A DNA stretch of 64,000 bases, from IMG/VR virus record IMGVR_UViG_3300033153_010718, positions 24,839 to 88,838 of that record. One strand, 5' to 3'. Positions within the stretch are counted from its first letter, which is position 1. Each line of letters begins with the position of its first letter. The DNA comes from a virus. The position numbers and the translations under genes are program-made. Shown here piece by piece: positions 1 to 8,200 of the stretch. The notes below the pieces were generated by a model. That model had not been told where the DNA came from. It made no database searches and saw only the letters and a program-made list of their open reading frames with translations.

Positions 1-187
1 GAAGCGGGATTACATGGACTCACGAATCGCTGTATAGACCCAACGGGAGTTGCACCCGTGCTGCAGGCTGACCCTGCGTGAACCTGTCGTCTCTACTGCC
101 TGTCCTTTGCCTCCTGTTACCTGTTCTCGATTTCTGCGCGGGATGCCCAGACGATGTCAGCGCCCAATGCGCGACACCCTGGAATCT

Positions 188-245
188 GCGGGGTTGGTGG
201 GTGGGTGCCGCGCTTTAGGCGCTTGTTGGCGTCCACCAACCCCGC
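188..245. repeat. 13-bp perfect inverted repeat with nested hairpin
   Basis: GCGGGGTTGGTGG at 188-200 pairs perfectly with 233-245 across a 32-nt loop that itself contains GCGC/GCGC arms. As RNA it would fold into a long stable stem. It could be a processing signal, terminator or the core of a small RNA; no direct evidence of function. Confidence 0.55.
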
Positions 246-402
246 TCGGTATCGAGCATGGGGTAGGCGAATGCGCGGCAATTCGACGAGTGAGCGGTCA
301 ACAGGGACTCGCCGCGCAACGCCTGTTCTAGGCGTCCTCGCGTGGTCTTCGGCTGTTGAATGCTTCTGGTCACTGAAAGCTCTACCTCGTCACTCACAAC
401 AC

Positions 403-427
403 TAGACGATCGAGCTGCTCGCGTCTA
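403..427. terminator. Hairpin, possible terminator of the Nudix operon
   Basis: TAGACG (403-408) pairs with CGTCTA (422-427) and CGAGC (411-415) with GCTCG (417-421), giving 11 pairs interrupted by an AT bulge. It lies 30 bp past the stop of the minus-strand gene. No T-run follows, so termination is inferred only from position. Confidence 0.4.
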
Positions 428-456
428 CAGGGGAACCAAAGAAAAGTGTGCAATCG

Positions 457-1806
457 TTAGTAAAGGCTGCTGTACGAGAGACCTGTCCCCGGCGGCTTAC
501 GCTTCTTGCCGGCTGACTGTTTCGGCGCCGGCCGGCGCGGGGCCCGCTTCCGCGGCGTACGCAACGACGACAGCGACTGCGGCTTCTGCTTCTTGCCGCC
601 CTTCGGCTTCCAGAGCTGCTCGATCGTGCGGAGCAGACCTTTGACGACCTCCGTCATGCGCGCGTTCAGGTTCGCCGCCCGGCCGAGCGGCAGCCACCTG
701 GCGTCCTGCATCTCCGCGCTCGGATGCTTGTTCGTGCACTCGGGCTTGCCGTGATCCACGTGCGACGTGTCCGGCTTGCCGCCGGTGTACTTCATGACGA
801 AGTAGTGCGTCGTGTTCCGCCACAGGAAGAACTTGCGGCAGAGCGCCTGCTTCTGATCTTCGATGAAGGCCAAGTCGTCCTTGTTGTTGCCGACTGCCTT
901 CCTGGCAGCCGCCATGACCGCGCCGATGTCGTACTTGCCGCTGTCGCCGAACGCGCTCTTGGTCACGTGCGCGTGCGAACCCGCGACCTTGGCTTTGACG
1001 CCGGCCTCCTCGCGCACCTCGCGCGCGGCCCCCTGCTTCAGCGACTCGCCCGGGTCGAGCCCGCCCTTCGGGAACACCCACTTGCCGCCGTACTTCTGCG
1101 CCGTCTTCGTCACGAGCACGGGCAGGTCCCACATGTTCTCCGACTCGAAGGTCTTGAACACGATCCCGCCAGCTGCGGTGCGGTCCAGCGACTCGCCCAT
1201 CTTCTTGATGATGCCGTAGAGCTTCGTCTCCTCGGGCGTGTACTTCTTGGGCTTGGGCTCGGGCGCCGGCGTATAGAGCGCGCTGCTCTTGCCCTTGCTC
1301 CCCCACCACGACGATGACGACGACTTCTTCTTCTTCTTCTTCTTCCAGTCGTCGTCGAAGTCGTCCCAGTCGTCGTCGCCGGCCAGCGCTGACAGCGCGA
1401 AGTTCTTGCCGCCCGGGATGTCCAGGTTCTTCGCGTGCGCGACGACCTTGCCCTGGGCGTTCACGATGTAGGCGTCCTTGATCTTGCGGTCGATCGGCTT
1501 GCCTTCCTTCGCGAGCGCGACGAGCGCGTTGTAGATGTTGGCGTCGGTCGCCGAGCCCCAGCGCTTCTTCCAGCGCGAGACGATCTCCTTGCCGACGCGG
1601 AGTCGGAGCTGCGACTTCTCCGTCTTCGTTGGCGCCTTCGGCTTGGCCCCGCCGCTGAACGAGCCGCCGGCCGCGAGCCACTTCTTCCACGACACGCCGG
1701 ACGGCTTCTTGCCCTTGTCCAGGTCCGCCTTCGTGATCTTGGGCGTCTTGAGCGGGCGGCGCGGGGTCAAGTGGCCGCGCGACTTCTTGGCTTCCAGCAT
1801 CGTCAT
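457..1806 (-). CDS. Nudix-domain protein with basic tails
   Basis: 449 aa. A full Nudix box (G-x5-E-x7-REVREEAG) sits near residues 246-268, so it probably hydrolyses a nucleoside-diphosphate-linked substrate; the substrate cannot be told. The N-terminal third is basic (KTPKITK) and is followed by an acidic D/W run and a K/S-rich linker, then the Nudix core, then a basic tail ending LSYSSLY. The tail motif SLSSLRTPRKR resembles the C-terminus of the 1305-aa protein at 5264 (SLKSLRTRKK), and RRPLKT near the N-terminus recurs at the end of the protein at 9669, so it may travel with the same virion set. Start chosen because TAGAAT lies 7 nt upstream of ATG 1806; ATG 1854 or GTG 1890 are alternatives. 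Confidence 0.85.
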   Translation of the reverse strand: MTMLEAKKSRGHLTPRRPLKTPKITKADLDKGKKPSGVSWKKWLAAGGSFSGGAKPKAPTKTEKSQLRLRVGKEIVSRWKKRWGSATDANIYNALVALAKEGKPIDRKIKDAYIVNAQGKVVAHAKNLDIPGGKNFALSALAGDDDWDDFDDDWKKKKKKKSSSSSWWGSKGKSSALYTPAPEPKPKKYTPEETKLYGIIKKMGESLDRTAAGGIVFKTFESENMWDLPVLVTKTAQKYGGKWVFPKGGLDPGESLKQGAAREVREEAGVKAKVAGSHAHVTKSAFGDSGKYDIGAVMAAARKAVGNNKDDLAFIEDQKQALCRKFFLWRNTTHYFVMKYTGGKPDTSHVDHGKPECTNKHPSAEMQDARWLPLGRAANLNARMTEVVKGLLRTIEQLWKPKGGKKQKPQSLSSLRTPRKRAPRRPAPKQSAGKKRKPPGTGLSYSSLY

Positions 1807-1813
1807 GCCCAGC

Positions 1814-1819
1814 ATTCTA
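1814..1819 (-). promoter_or_regulatory. TAGAAT -10-like element, leaderless spacing
   Basis: Minus strand reads GGCTAGAAT, then 7 nt, then ATG 1806. The match to the GGGGTAGAAC element is partial upstream of TAGAAT. Confidence 0.4.
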
Positions 1820-1966
1820 GCCGGACCGGCGCCCTGGCCGGTAGCACTCTCCATGGGAGCGCCGCGCGTGCGCCACGCCGATTGGCGCACGGCAGCGACT
1901 TGCTGTTCCGGGGGAGGGTCGCGAACCCCTAGCTGATCAGCCTAGCCGGCGCTCCCCGGGGGCGTA

Positions 1967-2305
1967 TCAGTCGTCGTCGTCGGAGTGCGGCCTGTCGTAC
2001 CCCTCGACGCCCTGGGTGGTGCGCTTGGCAGTGCGCTCGTCGTCCCACATGATCGCGTCTTCGAGGTGCCTGATGACGATGCTGTTCTCCCGGCAGCGGA
2101 AGCTCTTGTTCAACATCTTGTAACGCGCAAGGCAGATGCGCAGCACCTGCGGAAGCTGCACGCCGTTGATGCCAAACTCCTTCACCGGTCCGTTCTGGAA
2201 CTGGATCTGGAGATGGTCGCCGATGGCGACCTTGTCCCAATGACCGTTCGCATCGGCGTGCGTGTCGGGGGTGATATGAAACTCAGTCTTGAGCGTTTCG
2301 CTCAT
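1967..2305 (-). CDS. tad1: Tad1-like anti-Thoeris (cyclic nucleotide sponge) protein
   Basis: 112 aa. Residues about 28-103 carry the pattern I know from the Tad1 family: a strand IQFQNGPVKEFGINGVQ, a helix with CRENS, LEDAIMW, then ERTAKRTTQGVEGYD. The RT-x2-R-x3-GVEG ending is especially characteristic of the Acb2/Tad1 hairpin domain. Known members are small phage proteins that bind signalling molecules of Thoeris (and some CBASS cyclic nucleotides) and so block host abortive defence. This one has an extra ~20-residue N-terminus and an acidic DDDD tail. A GGAAAGG Shine-Dalgarno precedes ATG 2305. Family assignment is from memory of the motif, not from a search. Confidence 0.72.
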   Translation of the reverse strand: MSETLKTEFHITPDTHADANGHWDKVAIGDHLQIQFQNGPVKEFGINGVQLPQVLRICLARYKMLNKSFRCRENSIVIRHLEDAIMWDDERTAKRTTQGVEGYDRPHSDDDD

Positions 2306-2361
2306 GGTGAACTACCTTTCCGGCCCGTTGTTCGAGCCGGCGGGAAGGTAGCACAACCGGC

Positions 2362-2631
2362 CTACACCGTGTTGTTGTCCCGCCTGGCGTACAGCTTCAG
2401 CATCTCGCTCAGGACGCGCGCGTTCCTCACGGCGCCTACGCCCGAATCGAGTCCTGTTCGCAGGATGTGCGCCGCCACCAGCTTGATCTTGGTGTCGCCG
2501 TGCGCCCAGATCTCGCTCCGAAAGTACTCGGGCGTGCGCTTGTCCAGGTCTCGCAGTGCGTGCAGAATCTCGAAGGGCACGGGCCTCGCCGATGTGTTGA
2601 GCTGCTCTGTTGGAATGGGCGCTGCCGCCAA
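2362..2631 (-). CDS. Hypothetical helical protein
   Basis: 89 aa, mostly predicted helix, no motif I recognise. It lies immediately upstream of the Tad1-like gene on the same strand, 56 bp apart, so it may be co-transcribed. The reading frame opens at a TTG (2631), so the exact start is uncertain. Position makes an accessory or anti-defence role possible, but nothing in the sequence shows it. Confidence 0.55.
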   Translation of the reverse strand: MAAAPIPTEQLNTSARPVPFEILHALRDLDKRTPEYFRSEIWAHGDTKIKLVAAHILRTGLDSGVGAVRNARVLSEMLKLYARRDNNTV

Positions 2632-2675
2632 CCACCGGCGCCCTACAGGAGATTAGCGGCATGGTGCGCAGTGCG

Positions 2676-3203
2676 CTAGGCGTCTGGCAACCGTCCGAGC
2701 AAATCGACCGCGGATTCCAGCTCTAGCCGCAGCTTGATGATCTGCGCGTGCAGGGTCGCCGCCTCCTTCGCCGCGTCCGGCTTCCAGAACGTGCCGCACT
2801 TCGCGCAGATCTCGCCATCGATCGCGATCGATTGCCCGCCGGACATCCCGTCCACGTACGCCTTGGTAGCCCACCCGTCGCTGGCCCCGTTGTTTACGAG
2901 AGGATCGCCTTGGATGGCGTTGCCGCACTGGACGGCGCTAATGGGAACGCCGACACCGGCGCCGGTGACGGGAACGCCGACGCTGGTGCCGCCGCCACCG
3001 CTAATGCCGCCGGCCAGCTGGATCGTCTTGCTGCCCTGTACCGACAGCCCCTGCCCCGCCTGGATAGGCGGGATCTTCTTCGGCAGCCTGGCCTTCTTGT
3101 CCAGAAGCTCGTCTCGGACGCGATGGAGCTTGTCCAACGAGACCCGATACCCGCAGGACGGGCACGGCGGGCCTGGCTCCACGCGTCCGAGGGGATCGCT
3201 CAC
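2676..3203 (-). CDS. Zinc-ribbon protein with Gly-rich middle and AVD tail
   Basis: 175 aa. Two CxxC knuckles (CPSC near residue 13 and CAKC near residue 132) flank a Gly/Val-rich segment with repeated GVPV/GVPI, so the ribbon halves are split by a low-complexity insert. It ends ESAVDLLGRLPDA, an early example of the AVD tail. GTG start overlaps the stop of the previous gene by four bases. Confidence 0.75.
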   Translation of the reverse strand: MSDPLGRVEPGPPCPSCGYRVSLDKLHRVRDELLDKKARLPKKIPPIQAGQGLSVQGSKTIQLAGGISGGGGTSVGVPVTGAGVGVPISAVQCGNAIQGDPLVNNGASDGWATKAYVDGMSGGQSIAIDGEICAKCGTFWKPDAAKEAATLHAQIIKLRLELESAVDLLGRLPDA

Positions 3204-3793
3204 GCGCCGGAGAGCCTCGCGAGGCGGGTGGGCGCCATGGCCTTCTGAACGGCTTCGGGGAGTCGCCCGAGGTTGTAGTTGGCGTGGAGCTTCTCCACGT
3301 AGGCGCGCAGCGTGCCCAGGTTCTCCTCGACCGCCAGCCGGTTGGGCCGCCCCGTCGTGCGGTTCTGCCTGCAGCCGAGCGTGAAGGCCACGTTGCGAAC
3401 CGTCGTGTAACCGACCGTCCGCTCCCGCGTCTCGACGAGCTTGCGCGTTGCCGAAACGATCTGTCGCCTGTCGCGCTTGCCGAAGGTCAGCAGGAAGCCC
3501 ATCGACGACCAGCCGCCCAGCTCGTGCCAGACCACCTCCTCCGGGAACAAGATGAACGCGCGCGCCGCGCGCGAGAGCATCTTGGCCGTGGCGCCGTGGG
3601 TTCCCATGTGGCTCACGCACCACGTGCGGAACTGCATGTCGCCGCTGCCGCCCCTCGGGAACTCCTGCCGGACCTCGTGCGCGAGGCCGGCCGTCTCGAA
3701 ATCCACCTTCGTCTGGAGCTTGGACAGTTCCCGCCATCGCTTGATGAACCGCCTCGCCTTGGCCCCGTCAATCTCCTGTTGCTTCTCTGCCAC
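3200..3793 (-). CDS. Hypothetical basic helical protein (DUF3102-like layout)
   Basis: 197 aa. An N-terminal helix rich in K/R, then a region with FRTWCVSHMG and AARAFILFPEE that recalls phage proteins of the DUF3102 type, in which a helical domain precedes a helix-turn-helix-like part. This resemblance is weak. GTG 3793 is favoured by a GGAGGAG site 7 nt upstream. It is translationally coupled to the zinc-ribbon gene downstream. Confidence 0.75.
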   Translation of the reverse strand: MAEKQQEIDGAKARRFIKRWRELSKLQTKVDFETAGLAHEVRQEFPRGGSGDMQFRTWCVSHMGTHGATAKMLSRAARAFILFPEEVVWHELGGWSSMGFLLTFGKRDRRQIVSATRKLVETRERTVGYTTVRNVAFTLGCRQNRTTGRPNRLAVEENLGTLRAYVEKLHANYNLGRLPEAVQKAMAPTRLARLSGA

Positions 3794-3865
3794 GATCTCC
3801 TCCTGCCGTGTTAGTTGGTTCTGTCGTCCTGCTCCTCGCAATCGGAGCAGGCGGAATCTAGCTCC

Positions 3866-4345
3866 TTAGCTGCCGAAACGGAAGTCGGCGAAATTGCCGC
3901 CCGCGCCTTTGTGCGCTCGTAGGGCTGCGCACACCAGCTCGCCCTGCTCGGTGAGCTTGACGACTGGGTAGAGTCCGGTGCCGCCGACCTCGATCAAGCC
4001 GACGGCCTCCGCATCGTACATGGCATCCCAATCATCATGATCGGCCAGGTCCACGCCGCACGTGAGGCGCGTCGGGTACTTCGTCTCGTTGCCGTGCTCG
4101 TCCTCGAAGATTCGGAACGCGAGCCCCGGGTGCCGGTCGGCGTCGGTTCGCATGTGCTGCTTGGCCGGTACGCCCTTGTGGTCCACGGTGCGGCACTCCA
4201 GGTAGGCCAGCGTTGAGAAGTGGTCCTTCCCCCAGAGGGCCATCGGCACCGGCTTCCGGTCCGGCCACTCGCCGAGCGCGTCGGCCTGGACCTGGATTGC
4301 GGCTTTCGTGACTGCCCGAGGCTTACGCTTCTTGGTCTTTGGCAT
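3866..4345 (-). CDS. Conserved-looking hypothetical protein
   Basis: 159 aa. Starts with a basic PKTKKRKPR patch, then a compact domain with LWGKDHFSTLAYLE and a DRHPG segment, and ends with a short alpha/beta part that looks like a winged-helix wing (VKLTEQGELVCAAL). That ending hints at a DNA-binding or transcription-related role, unproven. A long GAGGAGAGGAAG Shine-Dalgarno precedes ATG 4345; the gene overlaps its upstream neighbour by 23 bp. Confidence 0.72.
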   Translation of the reverse strand: MPKTKKRKPRAVTKAAIQVQADALGEWPDRKPVPMALWGKDHFSTLAYLECRTVDHKGVPAKQHMRTDADRHPGLAFRIFEDEHGNETKYPTRLTCGVDLADHDDWDAMYDAEAVGLIEVGGTGLYPVVKLTEQGELVCAALRAHKGAGGNFADFRFGS

Positions 4346-4541
4346 CTGGCTTCCTCTCCTCATCGCACTCGACCACGAACGGTCTGCGCTCGGTGTTCTC
4401 TAACCGCTGCCAGCCCGACCACAAGCCCGACGTCACGCGGTTGAGCACGTGCGAGATCGCCTCAGCGCCGGTCTCGGCAGACGTCCTGACGACAATGCTC
4501 TCGGACACCTCGCGCTGGAGCTTAATCGCCCAAACCGGCAT
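4323..4541 (-). CDS. Hypothetical small protein
   Basis: 72 aa, beta-alpha-like (PVWAIKLQREVSESIVV then helix), ending in a charged DEERKPDAKDQEA tail. No recognised family. Overlaps both neighbours by about 20 bp, as compact phage operons do. Confidence 0.65.
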   Translation of the reverse strand: MPVWAIKLQREVSESIVVRTSAETGAEAISHVLNRVTSGLWSGWQRLENTERRPFVVECDEERKPDAKDQEA

Positions 4542-4731
4542 CTGGATTCTCCTTGTCGTTGCGCACGATCTCAGCCAATTCGTCCACCGCCGACGCCTTC
4601 GGGCACGGGAAGGCCAACCTGCCCCAACCGCCGGGCACCTGATCGGTCGCGCCGCACTTCTCGCAGATCTCGTCGAAGGAGCTGGCGCCGAACGAGAATC
4701 GCGTCTTGTGGCTCGGGTGGAGACCGCTCAC
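4522..4731 (-). CDS. Small zinc-ribbon protein with internal AVD motif
   Basis: 69 aa. A CEKC pair and a later Cys give a partial ribbon. SAVDELAEIVRND begins at residue 47 and is followed by a further polar ~12 residues, so the motif is near but not at the C-terminus. GTG start 4 bp after the dUTPase stop. Confidence 0.7.
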   Translation of the reverse strand: MSGLHPSHKTRFSFGASSFDEICEKCGATDQVPGGWGRLAFPCPKASAVDELAEIVRNDKENPDAGLGD

Positions 4732-4735
4732 GGCG

Positions 4736-5218
4736 CTAGTCCGTTCCCGTGTGACCGAAGCCGCCCTCGCCGCGGAGCGTGGTGGACAGCTTCTCGCCTG
4801 GCGCGAGCCGCGCGACGTGGGCGCGCGCGACGGGCGCGACCACGAGCTGCGCGATACGCATGCCGTGCTCGACCGCGAATGGGGTGGCGCCGTGGTTGAT
4901 CAGGATGACCTGGATTTCGCCACGGTAGTCGCTGTCGATGGTTCCCGGGGCGTTGGCCACGGTGATCCCGTGCTTGAGCGCCAGACCGCTGCGCGGCCTG
5001 ATCTGGCCCTCGAACCCGTGGGGGATCGCCATCCGCAATCCGGTCGGAATGAGTGTGCGCTCGCCGACGTAGACCTTGGGAACGAGCACGCTGAGTGGGC
5101 CTTTGGGCCTCAGAGCGGCCCGCAGGTCGAGCCCAGCTGCCCCTCCGGTCTTGTAGCTGGGCGGCTCCAGCCCCTCGGCGTGCGGCAACATCTCGATCAG
5201 CAGCTCAGGTTCGGGCAT
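4736..5218 (-). CDS. dut: dUTP diphosphatase (dUTPase)
   Basis: 160 aa, the usual length for the trimeric family. All five motifs are visible in order: AGLDLRA (I), RPRSGLA (II), [11 protein letters not shown] with the catalytic Asp (III), RIAQLVV (IV) and [10 protein letters not shown] (V, the P-loop-like C-terminal lid). It hydrolyses dUTP to dUMP and pyrophosphate, keeping uracil out of DNA and feeding dTMP synthesis. A TAGAAC promoter lies 17 bp upstream with GGAGGG between it and the start. Confidence 0.97.
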   Translation of the reverse strand: MPEPELLIEMLPHAEGLEPPSYKTGGAAGLDLRAALRPKGPLSVLVPKVYVGERTLIPTGLRMAIPHGFEGQIRPRSGLALKHGITVANAPGTIDSDYRGEIQVILINHGATPFAVEHGMRIAQLVVAPVARAHVARLAPGEKLSTTLRGEGGFGHTGTD

Positions 5219-5234
5219 TGGCCCTCCGGGGTGT

Positions 5235-5240
5235 GTTCTA
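5235..5240 (-). promoter_or_regulatory. GGGGTAGAAC promoter element (dut)
   Basis: Minus strand GGGGTAGAACAC, with a Shine-Dalgarno GGAGGG between element and ATG 5218. Gives a transcript with a short ordinary leader. Confidence 0.65.
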
Positions 5241-5263
5241 CCCCGGTCGAGCGTTTCCGAGAG

Positions 5264-8200
5264 CTATTTCTTGCGTGTGCGCAGCGATTTGAGCGACCGC
5301 CGCTTGAGCCCCTCCGGTGCCTGCTCCCCAACGATCACCCGGTCGAACAGCGACTCCTCCGAGAGCTTGTCGAGGATGGTCGTCCGCCACTTGCCGGTCT
5401 TCTTGCTGCCGTAGTTGTAGGCCCCGGCGCGCTTGTGGCGATCGAACAGGGCGCCATCGCGCATGTCGCTGGCGCCGCCGGTCCCCTGGAGCGGCGTGTC
5501 GAAGTCGATGAACAGCCCGTGCGCGCCACTGAGCGGCGACACGCGGCCTGTGAACTCCTGCCCCAGGAAAACGCCCTTGATGCGGTCACCCTTGCTCAAG
5601 GTGCCCTGGTAGCCTCCCTCCTTCTCGGCCTTGATCTTCAGCTTGAGGGTCTTGAGAGCATCGGCCACGGTCTTGCCGGCCTTGCTGACCGCGAGCAGGT
5701 AGTTGGGCTCGCCTTTGGGCGAGAGCTGCACAGCCCACCGCCGCGGTCCCAGGTTCAGGACCGAGAGCACGTAGAGGTTCCCGTAGGCCAGCTTGGTCGA
5801 GCCGGTCGGCACGAGGTACGCGCTGTAGCTCGTCTTTGACCCGTAGGAGGGGTGCCCCGGCGACATCTTCATGTCGAGCTTGAGCCGCTTCTTGATGATC
5901 CCGACGATGTTCTTGTCGAGCCACGCCTTCGCGGAGTCGGGCAGGAAGTCGGTGGCCTCGGTCAGCCCGACATCCTGCTCCGACAGCCTCAGCGAGTTCA
6001 TGTAGGCGTCTGCCCATATCTCCGCAAGCTGTTCCACGACGGCGACACCCTTGGGCGTAAGAGTGAAGACCGTGTAGGTGCCTTTGTCGTCTTGAGGACC
6101 ACCAGCGAATTCTCGCGTCCCCAACCCACGTTGCTGCATCGAACTCGCGAACGTGTCGTGCACCTCGATCTTCTTGCGCTTGTGCCCCGGCTGCGTAAAC
6201 CCGCGCAGGACTGCGCGCAATTCGTAGATAGCGAGCAGGCCGGCGACCTGCTTGGCGGTCAGCTTGTGCGACTTGGCGAGCTTGCTCTTGCTCGCCGCTG
6301 CGTCGGCGATCTTCAGCGCTGCGCGCTTTGCGTTGAACGACGCTTTGACGCCTTTCGCCCTACCGTAGAGAACATCTGCCTCGGTCAGCGCTGACGCGTC
6401 GAGTTCCAGCTCCTCCATCGTGCGGTCCAGATTCGCCGGCATTGATCGTTCTCCGGTCGGTTGGTCGATGGCCGTCTTACCCAGCAGCGTGCGATACTTC
6501 TCCCAGCCCCAGACTTCAAGCTCGGTCACGCGCCAGGAGCCTTCGGGCCTCGGCCCCTTGTAGGGCAGCTCATCCGCGTCCACGTAGGCCAGCGTCGCAT
6601 GGGTCTTGAACTGCTCGGCGTAGGGCAGCTCAGCCTCTTCGGGCCCGTAGGTGTGTGCGATCGGGATTCCGGCCGCCTCCGCTGCCATGCGCAGATCAGA
6701 GTGCAGGCCGCCCAGGTTCGGCGTCGCGCCCATGTGCGGAATCGTCTGCCCGTCGTTATTCACGAACTCGCTGTAGTGCTTCATGGTCATCGTGAACGGC
6801 TCGTACCCGCGCGAGACGCGCCTGACGACCTTGACCAGCTTGTCGTAGTCCGCGGCCGACAGGTCACCGGCGAACAGCAGCGTGTAGTGCGGAACCGAGT
6901 CGTCCTCTTCGCTCTTGTCCGGGAACAGCCGGGCGATGTTGTGCGGCACCGGCAGGAAGACGCCGCAGGTCGTGTTGTCGTTGGCGTCGGCCTCGCGTTC
7001 TTCGTCCAGCACGTCCAGCTCCTCGTCTTCTTCCGACTCGCGCACCTGCCCGAACAGCCGCCGCACCATCGCCTGCAGGAACTCCGACGGCTTGCGCCCG
7101 CGCTTGCTTCTCGCGCGACGCAATAGCGTACCGGTCACGGCCTCGGGCCACGCCTCCCTCGGCGTCGCGTTGGCGTAGTTGGTCGGCAGCTCATCGGTGT
7201 GCTTCTTCTTCTCCAACCAGGCGACAAGGTAGTCGTAGTCTTGGTAGGCGTACTGGTCCTGGAACCACCAGGACAACGACCCTACGAGCGTGGCGTCGTC
7301 GCCTTTCAGGCTGTAGTCACGGCCCCAGGAAGACGGAACGGTGTCCATTACCTTGAAACGGTCGTCCTTCCGGCGTTTGGCCACGTCGGTCACGATGCCG
7401 AGCTTCATGTCTCTGGTGAGCGGCTTGCCCATCGCCCAGAGCATCTTGTTCCAGAAGTTCCGACCGTTCGCCGACAGCCCCTTGTAGTAGACCCGGTGTG
7501 CCAGCTCGTGCACGAGCGTCCAAGAGGCGTCCGCTATACCAACATCGCGAACCTTTCCGTCCGCAAGACCGATCTGGTCCGCGTAGACGATCAGCCGATT
7601 CGTACTGCTGCTGTAGCGGCCGGCTGAGCCGTCGGTCTTGTCGCGCCACATGAGCGTTACCGGACCGGCCAACCCCTTCGACCCGACGCCCGCTTGCTGG
7701 TAGAGCTTCAACGCTAACCCGCAGGCGTGGCGGAAGAAATCGTAACTCTTCCGCAACTCGTCACCGTCGGCTTCGAGCTGGCGTTGGCCGAATTCGGCGT
7801 AGAGCAGCATTGGGCCGGCGCGCCCTAGTTCCACGCGATGCCGCTTCGTATCGGCAACCTTCTTCGCGAAAAACGGATACGCCCGGTGGAGCCAGTCGAT
7901 ACCAAAGTCAACTGCGCGTCGGATTTCGTGCACGCGCTGCATGACAGTCGTCTCGACGACGTACCAGTTCAGTTTGTAGTAGGCTTTCTGCTCGCCACCA
8001 CCTACGCGGTCGCCGATTTCTCGTAGATGCTTGGAACCTTCGCCCAGCCGCTCGATAGCCCACTCCAGCGGTCCGGTGGAGTTGCTGCCGTAGCTGATAC
8101 CAATGACGCTCTGGACACCGCGGTGAAAGATCATCCACAGGTCGCTTGCGGGGCTGCCGTGCCCAGCAGCGGCCAGGACATTGCGCGGCGTTCGCATGTC

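Larger units (their letters stand above)
1..456. other. Non-coding structured region
   Basis: No credible gene; the short ORFs on both strands lack Shine-Dalgarno sites and protein-like composition. The stretch holds two adjacent hairpins (stem ACGGG/CCCGT at 43-59, stem GCAGG/CCTGC at 63-77), a 13-bp inverted repeat (188-200 with 233-245) and a hairpin at 403-427. It follows the end of the minus-strand gene at 457, so it is a 3' region for that operon or a locus for an untranslated RNA. Confidence 0.6.

Noticed and set aside
43-77. tRNA-like arms (ACGGG/CCCGT with loop TGCAACT on the minus strand)
   Set aside because: No pairing acceptor stem, no U33-containing anticodon loop, and the adjacent stem has a 5-nt loop.
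1310-1350. Lys/Ser run as a frameshift
   Set aside because: The frame stays open and the Nudix box lies in the same frame downstream, so a low-complexity linker explains it.
497-1690. 397-aa minus ORF
   Set aside because: Arg/Gly/Glu-rich out-of-frame shadow of the Nudix protein, with the same low-complexity runs.
2676-3737. Single 353-aa minus-strand ORF
   Set aside because: Its first half is an Arg/Gly-rich shadow of the 3200-3793 gene; the GTGA overlap at 3200-3203 marks the true start.
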